64,000 nucleotides of DNA from assembly GCA_947503895.1 (NCBI GenBank), contig CANNFT010000002.1, positions 496,001-560,000 of the forward strand, given 5' to 3'. Within the stretch, counting starts at the first letter, position 1. The number at the start of each line of letters is the position of its first letter. This document shows, piece by piece, positions 47,662-57,384 of this stretch. This DNA is from an uncultured Saccharospirillaceae bacterium (GTDB taxonomy: Bacteria; Pseudomonadota; Gammaproteobacteria; Pseudomonadales; Oceanobacteraceae). Under the pieces are notes generated by a model. That model saw only the letters and a program-made list of their open reading frames with translations, was not told where the DNA came from and did no database searches. The position numbers and the translations under genes were made by a program.

Positions 47662-48633
47662 ATGTCGATTGTGACACCAGAATTAATGACTTCAGCCAAT
47701 CACGGGCTGAAAAAAATTGCGCTAAATCCGCTTTGTCGAGCCATGTTTTCGGAAAGTCGTGATTTTGATACCGTCTTTTGGCCTGCAGCGCAGCGGTATA
47801 TTTTAGGCCGGGATTTTAACGAAACCTTACCGAAATTAGTCACGCTAGCAGATAAGGGTTATATCACAGGCTTAGAAATTGTGGGTGAGGAAAACAATGC
47901 ACCCGAAACGGTTGCTGAGTTTGTACAAGGCTACCTAGATGTTATTGACCAAGTCGTGCCCGAAGCCGGTTCGCCCTTTCAAATTGGTTTTGATTTAACC
48001 GCCATTGGTTTATTGGAATCCCATGCACTGGCCATTCAAAATACGCGGAAAATATTAGATAAAGCGAAGCAGAAGGGTGTACTGGTCATTTTGAGCATGG
48101 AACGTTCCGAGCTCGTCGACGATATTTACGCCGTTTTTAATGAGCTGGCGCCGCACTACGACAATTTGGGCGTGACGGTGCAAGCACATTTGCATCGTAC
48201 GCTCGACGACTTGCCACAGCTCATTCGCGCTGGGCGAAAAGTTCGCTTGGTCAAAGGCGTGTATCGGGAATCAGAAGATGTCGCCTTGCCGCGAGGTCGG
48301 GCATTGGATGAGCGGTATCTCCAGCTGTTAAGCGATTTGATTGACGCAAATGTACCGGTTTCCTGTGCGACTCATGATGAATCTATCGTGAATGCTGCGC
48401 ATGCAAACGGTTTGTTAAACCAATGCTTGGAACTTGAAATGTTGCACGGTGTGCAGCCCCAGTTGCTCAAAAGTATCAAAGCGCAAGGGGTTCCCTGCCG
48501 TATTACGGGTGTATTTGGTGAAAACTGGTTTCTGCATGTTGTGCACCGAATTGCAGAATACCCCATCAATATGTTCGAGTTCTTAGCCGATGTGAACGAT
48601 CACCAACGTGTGGTCTTTGCGCAAGATTACTAA
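47662..48633 (+). CDS. Proline-dehydrogenase-like FAD enzyme
   Basis: 323 residues, similar in size to monofunctional bacterial proline dehydrogenases. FAD-dependent barrel enzyme oxidising proline or a related amine/amino acid. Family blocks: GVTVQAHLHRT, VRLVKGVYRESEDVALPRG (the VRLVKGxYxE box), CATHDESIVNAAH and LELEMLHGVQPQLLKSI. The conserved C-terminal RIAEYP text (VHRIAEYPINMF) has Tyr where PutA has the RRxxEN box, so the substrate pocket may differ from true proline dehydrogenase. Second gene of the run. Confidence 0.78.
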   Translation: MSIVTPELMTSANHGLKKIALNPLCRAMFSESRDFDTVFWPAAQRYILGRDFNETLPKLVTLADKGYITGLEIVGEENNAPETVAEFVQGYLDVIDQVVPEAGSPFQIGFDLTAIGLLESHALAIQNTRKILDKAKQKGVLVILSMERSELVDDIYAVFNELAPHYDNLGVTVQAHLHRTLDDLPQLIRAGRKVRLVKGVYRESEDVALPRGRALDERYLQLLSDLIDANVPVSCATHDESIVNAAHANGLLNQCLELEMLHGVQPQLLKSIKAQGVPCRITGVFGENWFLHVVHRIAEYPINMFEFLADVNDHQRVVFAQDY

Positions 48634-48865
48634 CGCTCCCTCAATGTAGCCGGCATCATCGTCGGCTATGGGCAGGAAAAAAAACAATGAGCATGGGCTG
48701 GATGCCTACTCGCCCTAGCAGGCAGGGTCTAGCCAAATTAACTTGTTCCTAGATGAAGTCTGCCTACCAATTAAGGCATTGCTGTAACGGTATGACCGTC
48801 ACCAGAGTGTTGAGTCACCCCTAATGGCTGTCAGGCGCAAATGGATAGATAAGTGGTAAATAATC

Positions 48866-50119
48866 ATGACAAATGAAACCAAACCCACCGCAGTCATTGT
48901 CGACGGGTATTCAACGGGCAATTTTCTGCCGGATGCATTCGATCGAATTGGCGTTCAGTTGGTGCATGTACAAAGTACCAAAGAACTCATGGCGTCCATG
49001 CTACTTCCCGACTTAAATCGTTACATTGACAATATTTATTGCGATCGTAGCGAAGAAGCGCTGGATAAAATTCGCCAGCATAAACCCATCGCTGTCTTGA
49101 CCGGCCAAGAACCAGGCGTACCGTTGACGGACTTTATCAGCGAAAAGCTTGGTCTGGCATCCAATGGCACCGATAAATCAGTCGCTCGGCGCAATAAATA
49201 TTTTATGATTGAAAGCCTCCGTGACAAGGGGGTTCGCTGTGCACAGCAATACAAATCAAATGAAAAGCAGCCTATCTTGGATTGGGTCAAGTCGACAAAT
49301 ACCTTACCTTGCGTGATTAAACCGTTAAGCAGTGCTTCGACTGACGGTGTGTTTATTTGCGAATCGTTACCGGAGGTCGCCGACGCCATCAGTTATGTGT
49401 TATCGAGCAAAGATATATTTGAAGAACAAAACCAAGAAGTATTAGTACAATCTTTCTTAGAAGGTGAAGAGTACATCGTAGATTCTGTTAGCGTTAATGG
49501 CGAAGTGCACATTTGCGGTATTTGGAAATACGAAAAAAACCTCATCGCTGGCGGCAAAAAAATATACGATAAAGATGTATTACTCGATCCAGATGACCCA
49601 CGCGTCGCACAGCTGAGTGCCTACATCAAAGAGGTATTACCCGCGATGCAAATTGATCATGGTCCGGCCCATTCTGAGGTGATTATCACACCGGACGGCC
49701 CGACATTGGTTGAAATTGGTGCTCGTCTAAACGGCAACATGAATCCAGAATTTCATAATCGCTGTATTGGCCAAAATCAGGCCGATCTAATCGCTATGTG
49801 CTACACGCAACCTGAGAAATTTTTAGCCGAATATGCGGGTAAGATCTATCAGAAGAAACTGAATGCCATTGTTTACAGCGTTGCCACTGAAAAACACGGC
49901 GTCATAAAAGGCATAAATCAAGATGTGCTTGCCAGTATTGAAGCGATGCCCAGTGTGCATTTAGTCGGGGTTAAACGCAAAAAAGGTGAGCAATTGGTCC
50001 CCACTATTGATCTACTCACCAGCCCCGTGCGCATTTTTATGTGTCATGAAAGCGCGGATCAAATTCAGCAAGATTATGATGCTATTGAAGCCATAAAAGA
50101 TGAAATTTATATTTTATAG
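48866..50119 (+). CDS. ATP-grasp ligase (L-amino acid ligase type)
   Basis: 417 residues. Forms an amide bond through an acyl phosphate. Visible: a Rossmann-like N terminus (TAVIVDGYSTGNFLPDAF), ATP-binding region (LPCVIKPLSSASTDGVFICE), EEQNQEVLVQSFLEGEEYIV, the IKEVLPAMQIDHGPAHSEVI strand and the Mg-binding LVEIGARLNGNMNP. This layout is that of bacterial dipeptide ligases (BacD, RizA and relatives). Within this gene run it is the best candidate for joining two amino acids or an amine and an acid. There are 232 bp upstream without a gene that contain a small GC-rich hairpin at about 48647-48668. Confidence 0.8.
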   Translation: MTNETKPTAVIVDGYSTGNFLPDAFDRIGVQLVHVQSTKELMASMLLPDLNRYIDNIYCDRSEEALDKIRQHKPIAVLTGQEPGVPLTDFISEKLGLASNGTDKSVARRNKYFMIESLRDKGVRCAQQYKSNEKQPILDWVKSTNTLPCVIKPLSSASTDGVFICESLPEVADAISYVLSSKDIFEEQNQEVLVQSFLEGEEYIVDSVSVNGEVHICGIWKYEKNLIAGGKKIYDKDVLLDPDDPRVAQLSAYIKEVLPAMQIDHGPAHSEVIITPDGPTLVEIGARLNGNMNPEFHNRCIGQNQADLIAMCYTQPEKFLAEYAGKIYQKKLNAIVYSVATEKHGVIKGINQDVLASIEAMPSVHLVGVKRKKGEQLVPTIDLLTSPVRIFMCHESADQIQQDYDAIEAIKDEIYIL

Positions 50120-50170
50120 GCTCTAAACCGGACACGCTCGTGAGTATTATCGTGAGTGCGGCATGTACAC

Positions 50171-50231
50171 GCCCACCGGCTGATGAATTCGATGACTGAA
50201 ATGCGGTCATAGAATTCATCAGCCGGTGGGC
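50171..50231 (+). terminator. Large perfect inverted repeat between ATP-grasp and MFS genes
   Basis: GCCCACCGGCTGATGAATTC (50171-50190) pairs with its exact complement at 50212-50231 (20 bp), with an inner ATGAC/GTCAT step. A T-rich stretch (CATTTCATTTTATTC) follows. Strong enough to terminate or to attenuate transcription into the MFS gene. Confidence 0.75.
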
Positions 50232-50259
50232 ATTTCATTTTATTCAATCGTGCTTAGCT

Positions 50260-51552
50260 ATGATTCCTTCTTCGTTAAAAGCCATCAATGGCTTAAAGCC
50301 TCGCATCCGCAGTTTATTCTATACCACGCTGATATTTCGCGCGGGCACCATGGCTTTTCCTTTCCTATCGGCGTTTTTACTGCAAGGCGAAGCGCTGACC
50401 ACCACTCAAATTGCGACCATTGTGTCACTTTATGGTATTGGCGCTCTTGTGGCAGATATTTTTGCTGGGCAATTATTGAGTATCTTTAGCACCCGAACGA
50501 TTATCGTGACGGCTTTAATTTTCAATGCCAGTGCATTGTGTATATTGCCCTTCACGAGCGGCTATATCCCCATCGCGATTGCTACCTTATTCTGGGGATT
50601 CTTTTACGAATCCTTTACACCGGCCTCCTATTCTGAAATTACCCACCACACTGACCGTGATGATCGTAAAATTTCGTTCAGTTGCCAGCGTTTAGGCATC
50701 AATATTGGCATGGGCATTGGGCCAGCCATTGGCGGTGTTGTATTTGTAATGAACGGAAGTTTACTGTTTGCGATTAACGCGGCAATTTGTTTATTGGCGG
50801 CCGCTTATTACTTTATTCGAACCAGCGAAACGTCGAATTCAACAAATGAATGGGTGGATGACCCATCGAATAATCTCTTAACAACTGCTTCAACCATGGA
50901 GGCTGAAGAGCCAACCATGGGTGAATCAGAAACAGCTCACTCTGCGAATAGGGGCGCTAAGAATTGGCTGTATGGTAGCAAGCAATCTGAAGTACGCTTT
51001 TGGTTTTTCTTTATGCTGTCACTTCCTATTCATCTTAGTTTTGCTTTACCCCCCACTTTTTTAAGCGCTTATATCATTGAATATGTGGGCTTACCCAGCT
51101 ATTGGGTCAGCTTAATTTTTATGGTGAATGCCATTTTAATTGTCCTTGTTGAAGTGCCGTTAAACCAGAAAATGAATCATGTTAGCCATTCTCATGCATT
51201 GCTATGGGGTTATTTGCTATCGGGAGTCGGCTTTTTAATATTTGGTCATACAACATTAGGGGTAGTCTTTTTGCTGGCCACCGTTCTATGGACGTTTGGA
51301 GAAATGATCGTATTCCCAAGCTTGACCTATTACGTGAGTGAAGTCTCCGAAGAGAATACACTGGCACGCAATATGGGATTGTATTCGGCAGGTGTCAATA
51401 TCGGCTTGATTGCCGCCCCACCTTTAGCCTTTATGTTAGCCACCCAGTCTGGGTTAAATATTTGGGACTACTTCGCTGGTAGCATATTGCTGTCGATTGT
51501 CGCTATTTTATTAATTCGCAATAACCGTTATGTCTGGTTAGAACAAAATTGA
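50260..51552 (+). CDS. MFS transporter (probable exporter)
   Basis: 430 residues with about twelve hydrophobic helices and a long central cytoplasmic loop (about 190-245, acidic, Ser/Glu/Asn-rich). Motif A-like region: GIGALVADIFAGQLL and FYESFTPASYSEITHH. The fold and length fit drug/metabolite exporters of the major facilitator superfamily. No typical substrate signature. A frame start at 50226 in another frame is a shadow. Because it sits between the ligase and the aminotransferase, its probable job is to export the product or give self-protection. Confidence 0.8.
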   Translation: MIPSSLKAINGLKPRIRSLFYTTLIFRAGTMAFPFLSAFLLQGEALTTTQIATIVSLYGIGALVADIFAGQLLSIFSTRTIIVTALIFNASALCILPFTSGYIPIAIATLFWGFFYESFTPASYSEITHHTDRDDRKISFSCQRLGINIGMGIGPAIGGVVFVMNGSLLFAINAAICLLAAAYYFIRTSETSNSTNEWVDDPSNNLLTTASTMEAEEPTMGESETAHSANRGAKNWLYGSKQSEVRFWFFFMLSLPIHLSFALPPTFLSAYIIEYVGLPSYWVSLIFMVNAILIVLVEVPLNQKMNHVSHSHALLWGYLLSGVGFLIFGHTTLGVVFLLATVLWTFGEMIVFPSLTYYVSEVSEENTLARNMGLYSAGVNIGLIAAPPLAFMLATQSGLNIWDYFAGSILLSIVAILLIRNNRYVWLEQN

Positions 51553-51560
51553 GGGAAAGC

Positions 51561-52682
51561 ATGATTCATTTAAACAATGCAGGTGCTGGGATACAGTCAA
51601 CGGCCACCTATGAAGCGATGATAAACTATCTGGCGCTTGAGCGTGAGCTAGGCGGCTATGAAGCGGAACAGTTCAACGGTGAATTACTCGACGTTGATCT
51701 TTACCAAGCATTGGCGGACTTTTTAGGTGCTCAATCATCGGACATTGCCATCTATGAAAATGCAACTCGTGCTTGGTTAACCGCGCTGCACTGTATGCAT
51801 GACGTGAGTGCAGACGATGAGATTTGGGTGACGCCGTTCGAGTATGCAGGAAACCTAATTGCGTTATCACAATTGCAGAAAACGATTCCATTTACGTTGC
51901 GCACCATTCCCTTAGATGACGAAGGTGATATTGATGTTTCATGGATGCAGCAGAATTTACACTCAAACGTTGCCATGGTGTCGATTACTTATGTGCCCTC
52001 TGGTTGTGGAATTGTCAACCCCGTCGAAAAAATAGGGCAATGCCTAGCAGGTCATCCTGCCATATATATGGTGGACGCCTGTCAGGCAGTGGGTCAATTA
52101 GAAATTGATGTAACCAAAATTGGGTGTGATGTTTTGACTGCGGCGGGTCGTAAGTTTATTTGCGGGCCACGTGGAACGGCCTTTTCTTATTTGAGTGAGC
52201 GTTTTCGCCAACGATACCAACCGCAGGACTTAGACTTACACACCACCAATATAAATGCTCAATTGGATGTGAGTGCTTCTGTAACAGACGCTCGTCGCTT
52301 TGAACTATGTGAACGAAACATCTCGGCCATGGTTGGTTTATTCCATGCAGTGACAGAAATTACGGAGGATGACTTTTCTCACGTAGCGCTGTTATCACAT
52401 CACTTGTATGCACGTATGGCTGAGCTGTCGAGGGTGACGATCGTGAAACCCGGCCGACACCAACAAGGAATTTTAACCTTTGTCCACGAGAGTCTTACAC
52501 CCAAATATATTGTCGCCGAACTCAAGAAGTCGAATATAAATGCATGGGTGGCCATCGGTTCGCACACGCCGATTTATATGGCGAATCAAGGGATAGACCA
52601 CATGGTGCGGTTATCCGTATCGCGATTTAATTCAATTGAAGATATTGATGCTTGTTATGATGCGTTGACCTCACTGAAATAA
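51561..52682 (+). CDS. Class V aminotransferase (SufS/NifS-like PLP enzyme)
   Basis: 373 residues from the ATG at 51561 behind GAGGGAAAGC; the in-frame TTG at 51549 inside that site is rejected. PLP fold-type I: Lys198 in AAGRKFICGPRG binds the cofactor, Asp172 in MVDACQAVGQLEID pairs with its ring nitrogen. The usual catalytic-Cys loop of cysteine desulfurases is not evident in the C-terminal third, so an aminotransferase, lyase or epimerase role (as for CefD or EgtE relatives) is more likely. Last gene of the run, 8 bp after the MFS stop. A hairpin follows. Confidence 0.82.
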   Translation: MIHLNNAGAGIQSTATYEAMINYLALERELGGYEAEQFNGELLDVDLYQALADFLGAQSSDIAIYENATRAWLTALHCMHDVSADDEIWVTPFEYAGNLIALSQLQKTIPFTLRTIPLDDEGDIDVSWMQQNLHSNVAMVSITYVPSGCGIVNPVEKIGQCLAGHPAIYMVDACQAVGQLEIDVTKIGCDVLTAAGRKFICGPRGTAFSYLSERFRQRYQPQDLDLHTTNINAQLDVSASVTDARRFELCERNISAMVGLFHAVTEITEDDFSHVALLSHHLYARMAELSRVTIVKPGRHQQGILTFVHESLTPKYIVAELKKSNINAWVAIGSHTPIYMANQGIDHMVRLSVSRFNSIEDIDACYDALTSLK

Positions 52683-52723
52683 TTGAGGAGCCATTTACAT
52701 TCATCTTCGTGAGAAACGATGGA

Positions 52724-52760
52724 AACGGGCATTCTAATTAACTCATTTCGAATGCCCGTT
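52724..52760. terminator. Hairpin at the end of the biosynthetic run
   Basis: AACGGGCATTC (52724-52734) pairs with GAATGCCCGTT (52750-52760). No long T-run. Convergent with the CARDB gene, so it could act on both. Confidence 0.6.
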
Positions 52761-52784
52761 CACCATCTCTGCTAGTCTCGCTGT

Positions 52785-53519
52785 CTATCCTTTTTTATAG
52801 TAAATTTTTAGGTTGTTAGTTTCATCACATTCGTCGTTAGGATTTTTATAGTCCGTTATGACTTCTAAATGTGCATTAGGATCAAATACCCAATAATTGA
52901 ACGTAAACAACAGTACAACTGAGGCACCGGGTACCAATGAAGGTGTAGCGGCATAGCTTATTGAGCCAGTGTCAATGTCTCGTATGCGTGTGTAAGTGGC
53001 TACTGAGGTGACGGTGCCAATATTTTTCACTTCGACAGAGACCTTAGATTGACCAGATGTATTGTCCCAAACAGGGTCATAAATTACAGTGACAGTGAGG
53101 TCGGGTTTGTTGCATAAGGGTTTGACACATAAACACATGTAATAGGGTGATTCTTTCGCACCGTAGGGTGTACCGATGTAACAATTCGGTTTATCGTCAA
53201 GTTGATTACCGTAAAGCCAATGAGAGTTAGGGTCATTTTTAGGTTCAATCACAATCTCTGGGTTATCAGGGGTTTTGCATACATGGGTTGTTGTAAAATC
53301 CGACAATAGATTAGATACTGACTCTTGCTCTGCACGAGTACCAACCCAGCGTTTGCACGTTTCAGGGCAAGTCATGGGCCCTTGCTGCTTGTAATAATTT
53401 GGGTACCAACCTGCCTGATAATCCTTCATTGAAAGATCTTCGATTGGGTCAGCTTGAGCCACCATGCTCAAAATTCCTAATATTAGCATCATGCCAATAA
53501 AGTGAAATGTCCGTTTCAT
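52785..53519 (-). CDS. Exported CARDB-domain protein
   Basis: 244 residues, signal peptide 1-23 (ending AQA), start behind GAGGAG. The N-terminal 115 residues are Cys-rich (CPETCKRWVG, HVCKTPDN, CYIGTPYG, YMCLCVKPLC) and probably disulfide-bonded. The rest is a CARDB-type immunoglobulin fold (PDLTVTVIYDPVWDNTSGQ, VEVKNIGTVTSVATYTRI, LVPGASVVLLF, DECDETNN). CARDB domains occur in surface and secreted proteins. Role unknown. Together with the gene run before it this fills the space between ppx and ppk1. Confidence 0.72.
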   Translation of the reverse strand: MKRTFHFIGMMLILGILSMVAQADPIEDLSMKDYQAGWYPNYYKQQGPMTCPETCKRWVGTRAEQESVSNLLSDFTTTHVCKTPDNPEIVIEPKNDPNSHWLYGNQLDDKPNCYIGTPYGAKESPYYMCLCVKPLCNKPDLTVTVIYDPVWDNTSGQSKVSVEVKNIGTVTSVATYTRIRDIDTGSISYAATPSLVPGASVVLLFTFNYWVFDPNAHLEVITDYKNPNDECDETNNLKIYYKKG

Positions 53520-53921
53520 TTCGTTCGCTCCTCATTTAATTAAATTTTCCAAATATAACTGCTTTTATGTTTGATACTGCGATTTTGTGTGGGGTTGAAC
53601 AGAGAGATTGCATTTTTAACAGCAAGCTTTTTGCGTGTCTGACGCTGTGTCTATAGACCAGGCTGTCTATGTATTCACTCTGGATTTGTCAGTATATAGT
53701 GTGATGGAAAAAAGAAAGGAAAATATTAAGGTGTAGTGAATATTACATTAAAAATAGACGCTGATATTCGATAAAATGCTTATGTTTTTAATTTAAATGT
53801 TGGGCATCAAAATGCGTCAATTACGCTGAAATCGGTTCTATATAAAAATACTTGAATAGAAGAATAGTTATTCTTAATACAATCAATCATAACTATTCTA
53901 TAAAATGAGACCTACCTCTCA
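53520..53921. other. AT-rich intergenic with an inverted repeat
   Basis: 402 bp. GAATAGTTAT (53862-53871) pairs with ATAACTATTC (53889-53898) just beyond the ppk1 stop on the minus strand. It is a plausible terminator without a strong U-run. Nothing else seen. Confidence 0.5.
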
Positions 53922-56027
53922 TTAAATGGCCCACTCATTCAACAATTGAAGTTGGGCGTTGATGGCCGGTTCAGATTTTTTTGGGCGTTGTTTAATGTAT
54001 TCTCCATTCGAATTTAATAGCCAACTTTGGCAGTTATCCTGAATATATAGCTCTAAATCTTCTTTCATGCGGGATGCGAGTTTTTCATTCTCAATCGGAA
54101 AACAGGTTTCAACACGGGAATGCAGGTTGCGCTCCATCCAATCCGCGCTGGCAGCAAAAATTTGTTCACTGCTTTTATTACCAAAATAATAGACGCGCGT
54201 ATGCTCTAAGAACCGACCTATAATGCTGCGCACGGTAATATTTTCAGACACACCTTTTATACCGGGTTTTAAGCGACACATGCCTCGAATAATGCAGTCG
54301 ATTTTTACGCCGGCTTGGCTGGCTTTGTAGAGCGCCTGGATGATTTTGGGTTCGGTGAGTGAGTTCATTTTAATGATGATGCGGGCGTCGTCGCCAGCTT
54401 CGGCGCATTCAGCTTGTTTGGCGATTAAATCCAATAGGCTTTTATGCAAGGTAAAGGGCGCATGAAATAACTTTTTAATACTCAGTGCTTTACCCATTCC
54501 CGTTAACTGCATAAACACTTTATGAACATCTTCTGATATGTCTTTATTGCATGTCATAAAACTGTAATCAGTATAGAGACGCGCATTGCCAGCATGGTAA
54601 TTTCCAGTGCCTAAATGTATGTAACGACGGAGTTTTTTGCCTTCCCTGCGTACCACCATCATCATTTTTGCATGTGTCTTATAGCCCACCACGCCGTAGA
54701 CCACGACGGCACCGGCTTCTTGTAATCGATTGGCGAGATGTAGATTTTCTTCTTCGTCAAATCGAGCGCGCAATTCAATGACGACGGTGACTTCTTTGCC
54801 GCGTCTTGCGGCATCCACCAACGCATCCACCATTTCCGACTTGGAACCCGTACGATATAAAGTCTGCTTAATGGCGAGCACATCGGCATCATTGGCGGAT
54901 TGTCTGAGTAATTCGACCACAGGAGTAAAGCTTTCAAAGGGGTGATGTAACAGATGATCGTTTTTACGAATGGCCGTAAAAATATCCTTTTTAAAACTCA
55001 GGTGTTTCGGTACACCCGGTGTAAAAATTGGATACCGTAAATCGGGTCGGTTGCATTCTAAGGCGACGGCCATTAGTCGGTGTGCATTAACCGGTCCATT
55101 CACTTTATATAAGTCTTGTTCCGTTAGATTGAATTCGTTTAATAGAAACTGCCATAGGTTTTCAGGGCAATTGTCGGCGACTTCGAGTCGAACGGCATCG
55201 CCAAAATGGCGACTGTGTAATTCGCCCTGTAAGGCGATGGCGAGATCCGCTACATCTTCGTGATCGAACGTGAGATCGGCGTTGCGTGTTAGGCGAAATT
55301 GGTAACAGCCTTTAATTTTCATGCCCGGAAATAACTCATCGGCGTATTGATGAATCATTGACGATAGAAATACATAACTGTCGCCCGTGTCGCTGATGTC
55401 ATCGGGCAAACGAATGATGCGCGGTAGCGAACGCGGTGCTGGAATGAGGGCTAATCCGGTGTTGCGCCCAAATGCATCTTTCCCTTCCAGTTCAACGATA
55501 AAGTTTAATGATTTATTCACTAAGCGTGGAAACGGGTGGGAGGGGTCCAGCCCGACGGGACTGATGACGGGTTGAATTTCTTCATTGAAATATTGTTTGA
55601 TCCAATGGTTTTGTTGTTCGTTCCACTGGGTGCGGCGCAGAAAGCGAATATTTTCTTTTTCCAACGCCGGAATTAAATGGTCATTCAGCACTTCATATTG
55701 GCGCTGCACATTGTTGCTGACCAACGTATTAATCTGTTGTAACACTTGCGCCGGTGGCAGACCATCTGGCCCAGGTAACTCTCGACCGAATGCCGTTTGT
55801 TGTTTGAGTCCCGCCACTCTGACTTCAAAAAACTCATCTAAATTGCTGGAAAAAATGCACAGAAACATTAAGCGATTTAGCAGTGGATGTTCGGGATCGA
55901 GTGCTTGCTCCAAAACACGAATATTAAATTGCAGGTGACTTAATTCACGGTTGAAATAAAACTCTGACCCACTTAAGTCACGTTCTTTTGTGTCCTGCGT
56001 GGTAACCGGTGTGATGGGTTTGGTCAT
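53922..56027 (-). CDS. ppk1: Polyphosphate kinase Ppk1
   Basis: 701 residues from ATG 56027, which follows AGAGG and gives MTKPITPVTTQ; the open frame to 56171 adds 48 low-complexity residues. Makes polyphosphate from ATP at the membrane. FNRELSHLQFNIRVLEQA opens the N domain. The phosphorylated His lies in GYKTHAKMMMVVR. The second His is in NLHSRVETCFPI. Phospholipase-D-like halves are complete. Opposite direction to ppx; 110 bp to hemB. Confidence 0.96.
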   Translation of the reverse strand: MTKPITPVTTQDTKERDLSGSEFYFNRELSHLQFNIRVLEQALDPEHPLLNRLMFLCIFSSNLDEFFEVRVAGLKQQTAFGRELPGPDGLPPAQVLQQINTLVSNNVQRQYEVLNDHLIPALEKENIRFLRRTQWNEQQNHWIKQYFNEEIQPVISPVGLDPSHPFPRLVNKSLNFIVELEGKDAFGRNTGLALIPAPRSLPRIIRLPDDISDTGDSYVFLSSMIHQYADELFPGMKIKGCYQFRLTRNADLTFDHEDVADLAIALQGELHSRHFGDAVRLEVADNCPENLWQFLLNEFNLTEQDLYKVNGPVNAHRLMAVALECNRPDLRYPIFTPGVPKHLSFKKDIFTAIRKNDHLLHHPFESFTPVVELLRQSANDADVLAIKQTLYRTGSKSEMVDALVDAARRGKEVTVVIELRARFDEEENLHLANRLQEAGAVVVYGVVGYKTHAKMMMVVRREGKKLRRYIHLGTGNYHAGNARLYTDYSFMTCNKDISEDVHKVFMQLTGMGKALSIKKLFHAPFTLHKSLLDLIAKQAECAEAGDDARIIIKMNSLTEPKIIQALYKASQAGVKIDCIIRGMCRLKPGIKGVSENITVRSIIGRFLEHTRVYYFGNKSSEQIFAASADWMERNLHSRVETCFPIENEKLASRMKEDLELYIQDNCQSWLLNSNGEYIKQRPKKSEPAINAQLQLLNEWAI

Positions 56028-56136
56028 CGAGAAAGTACCTCTACTGCCTTGTATCGCTGTTCTTGTCTCAGAATTTGAATCATCGCCGTTTTTCTCACAG
56101 TTAACGGCGATGATCTTTTTTCCCTTTACATGTTTT

Positions 56137-57189
<1,053 letters not shown>

Positions 57190-57384
57190 TTATGGGGTAT
57201 TGTACGTCATTCCGTGTCATCGGTACTGACTGAGCCGTATCAAACGCGCCTGAATCCGTCTCACAACAGCCTGCTAAAGTTTGCTCTGACGAACTAAACT
57301 GGTGAATAAGCAGTCATAACCGTCCATGCTTGGCGTGAATGTCCATGCATACTGTCGATCCAGCTCATTGCTTAGGGGAGCCCC

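Noticed and set aside
50226..50489. Plus-strand frame ahead of the MFS gene
   Set aside because: Begins inside the inverted repeat and overlaps the MFS gene in another frame; the MFS reading has clear helices.
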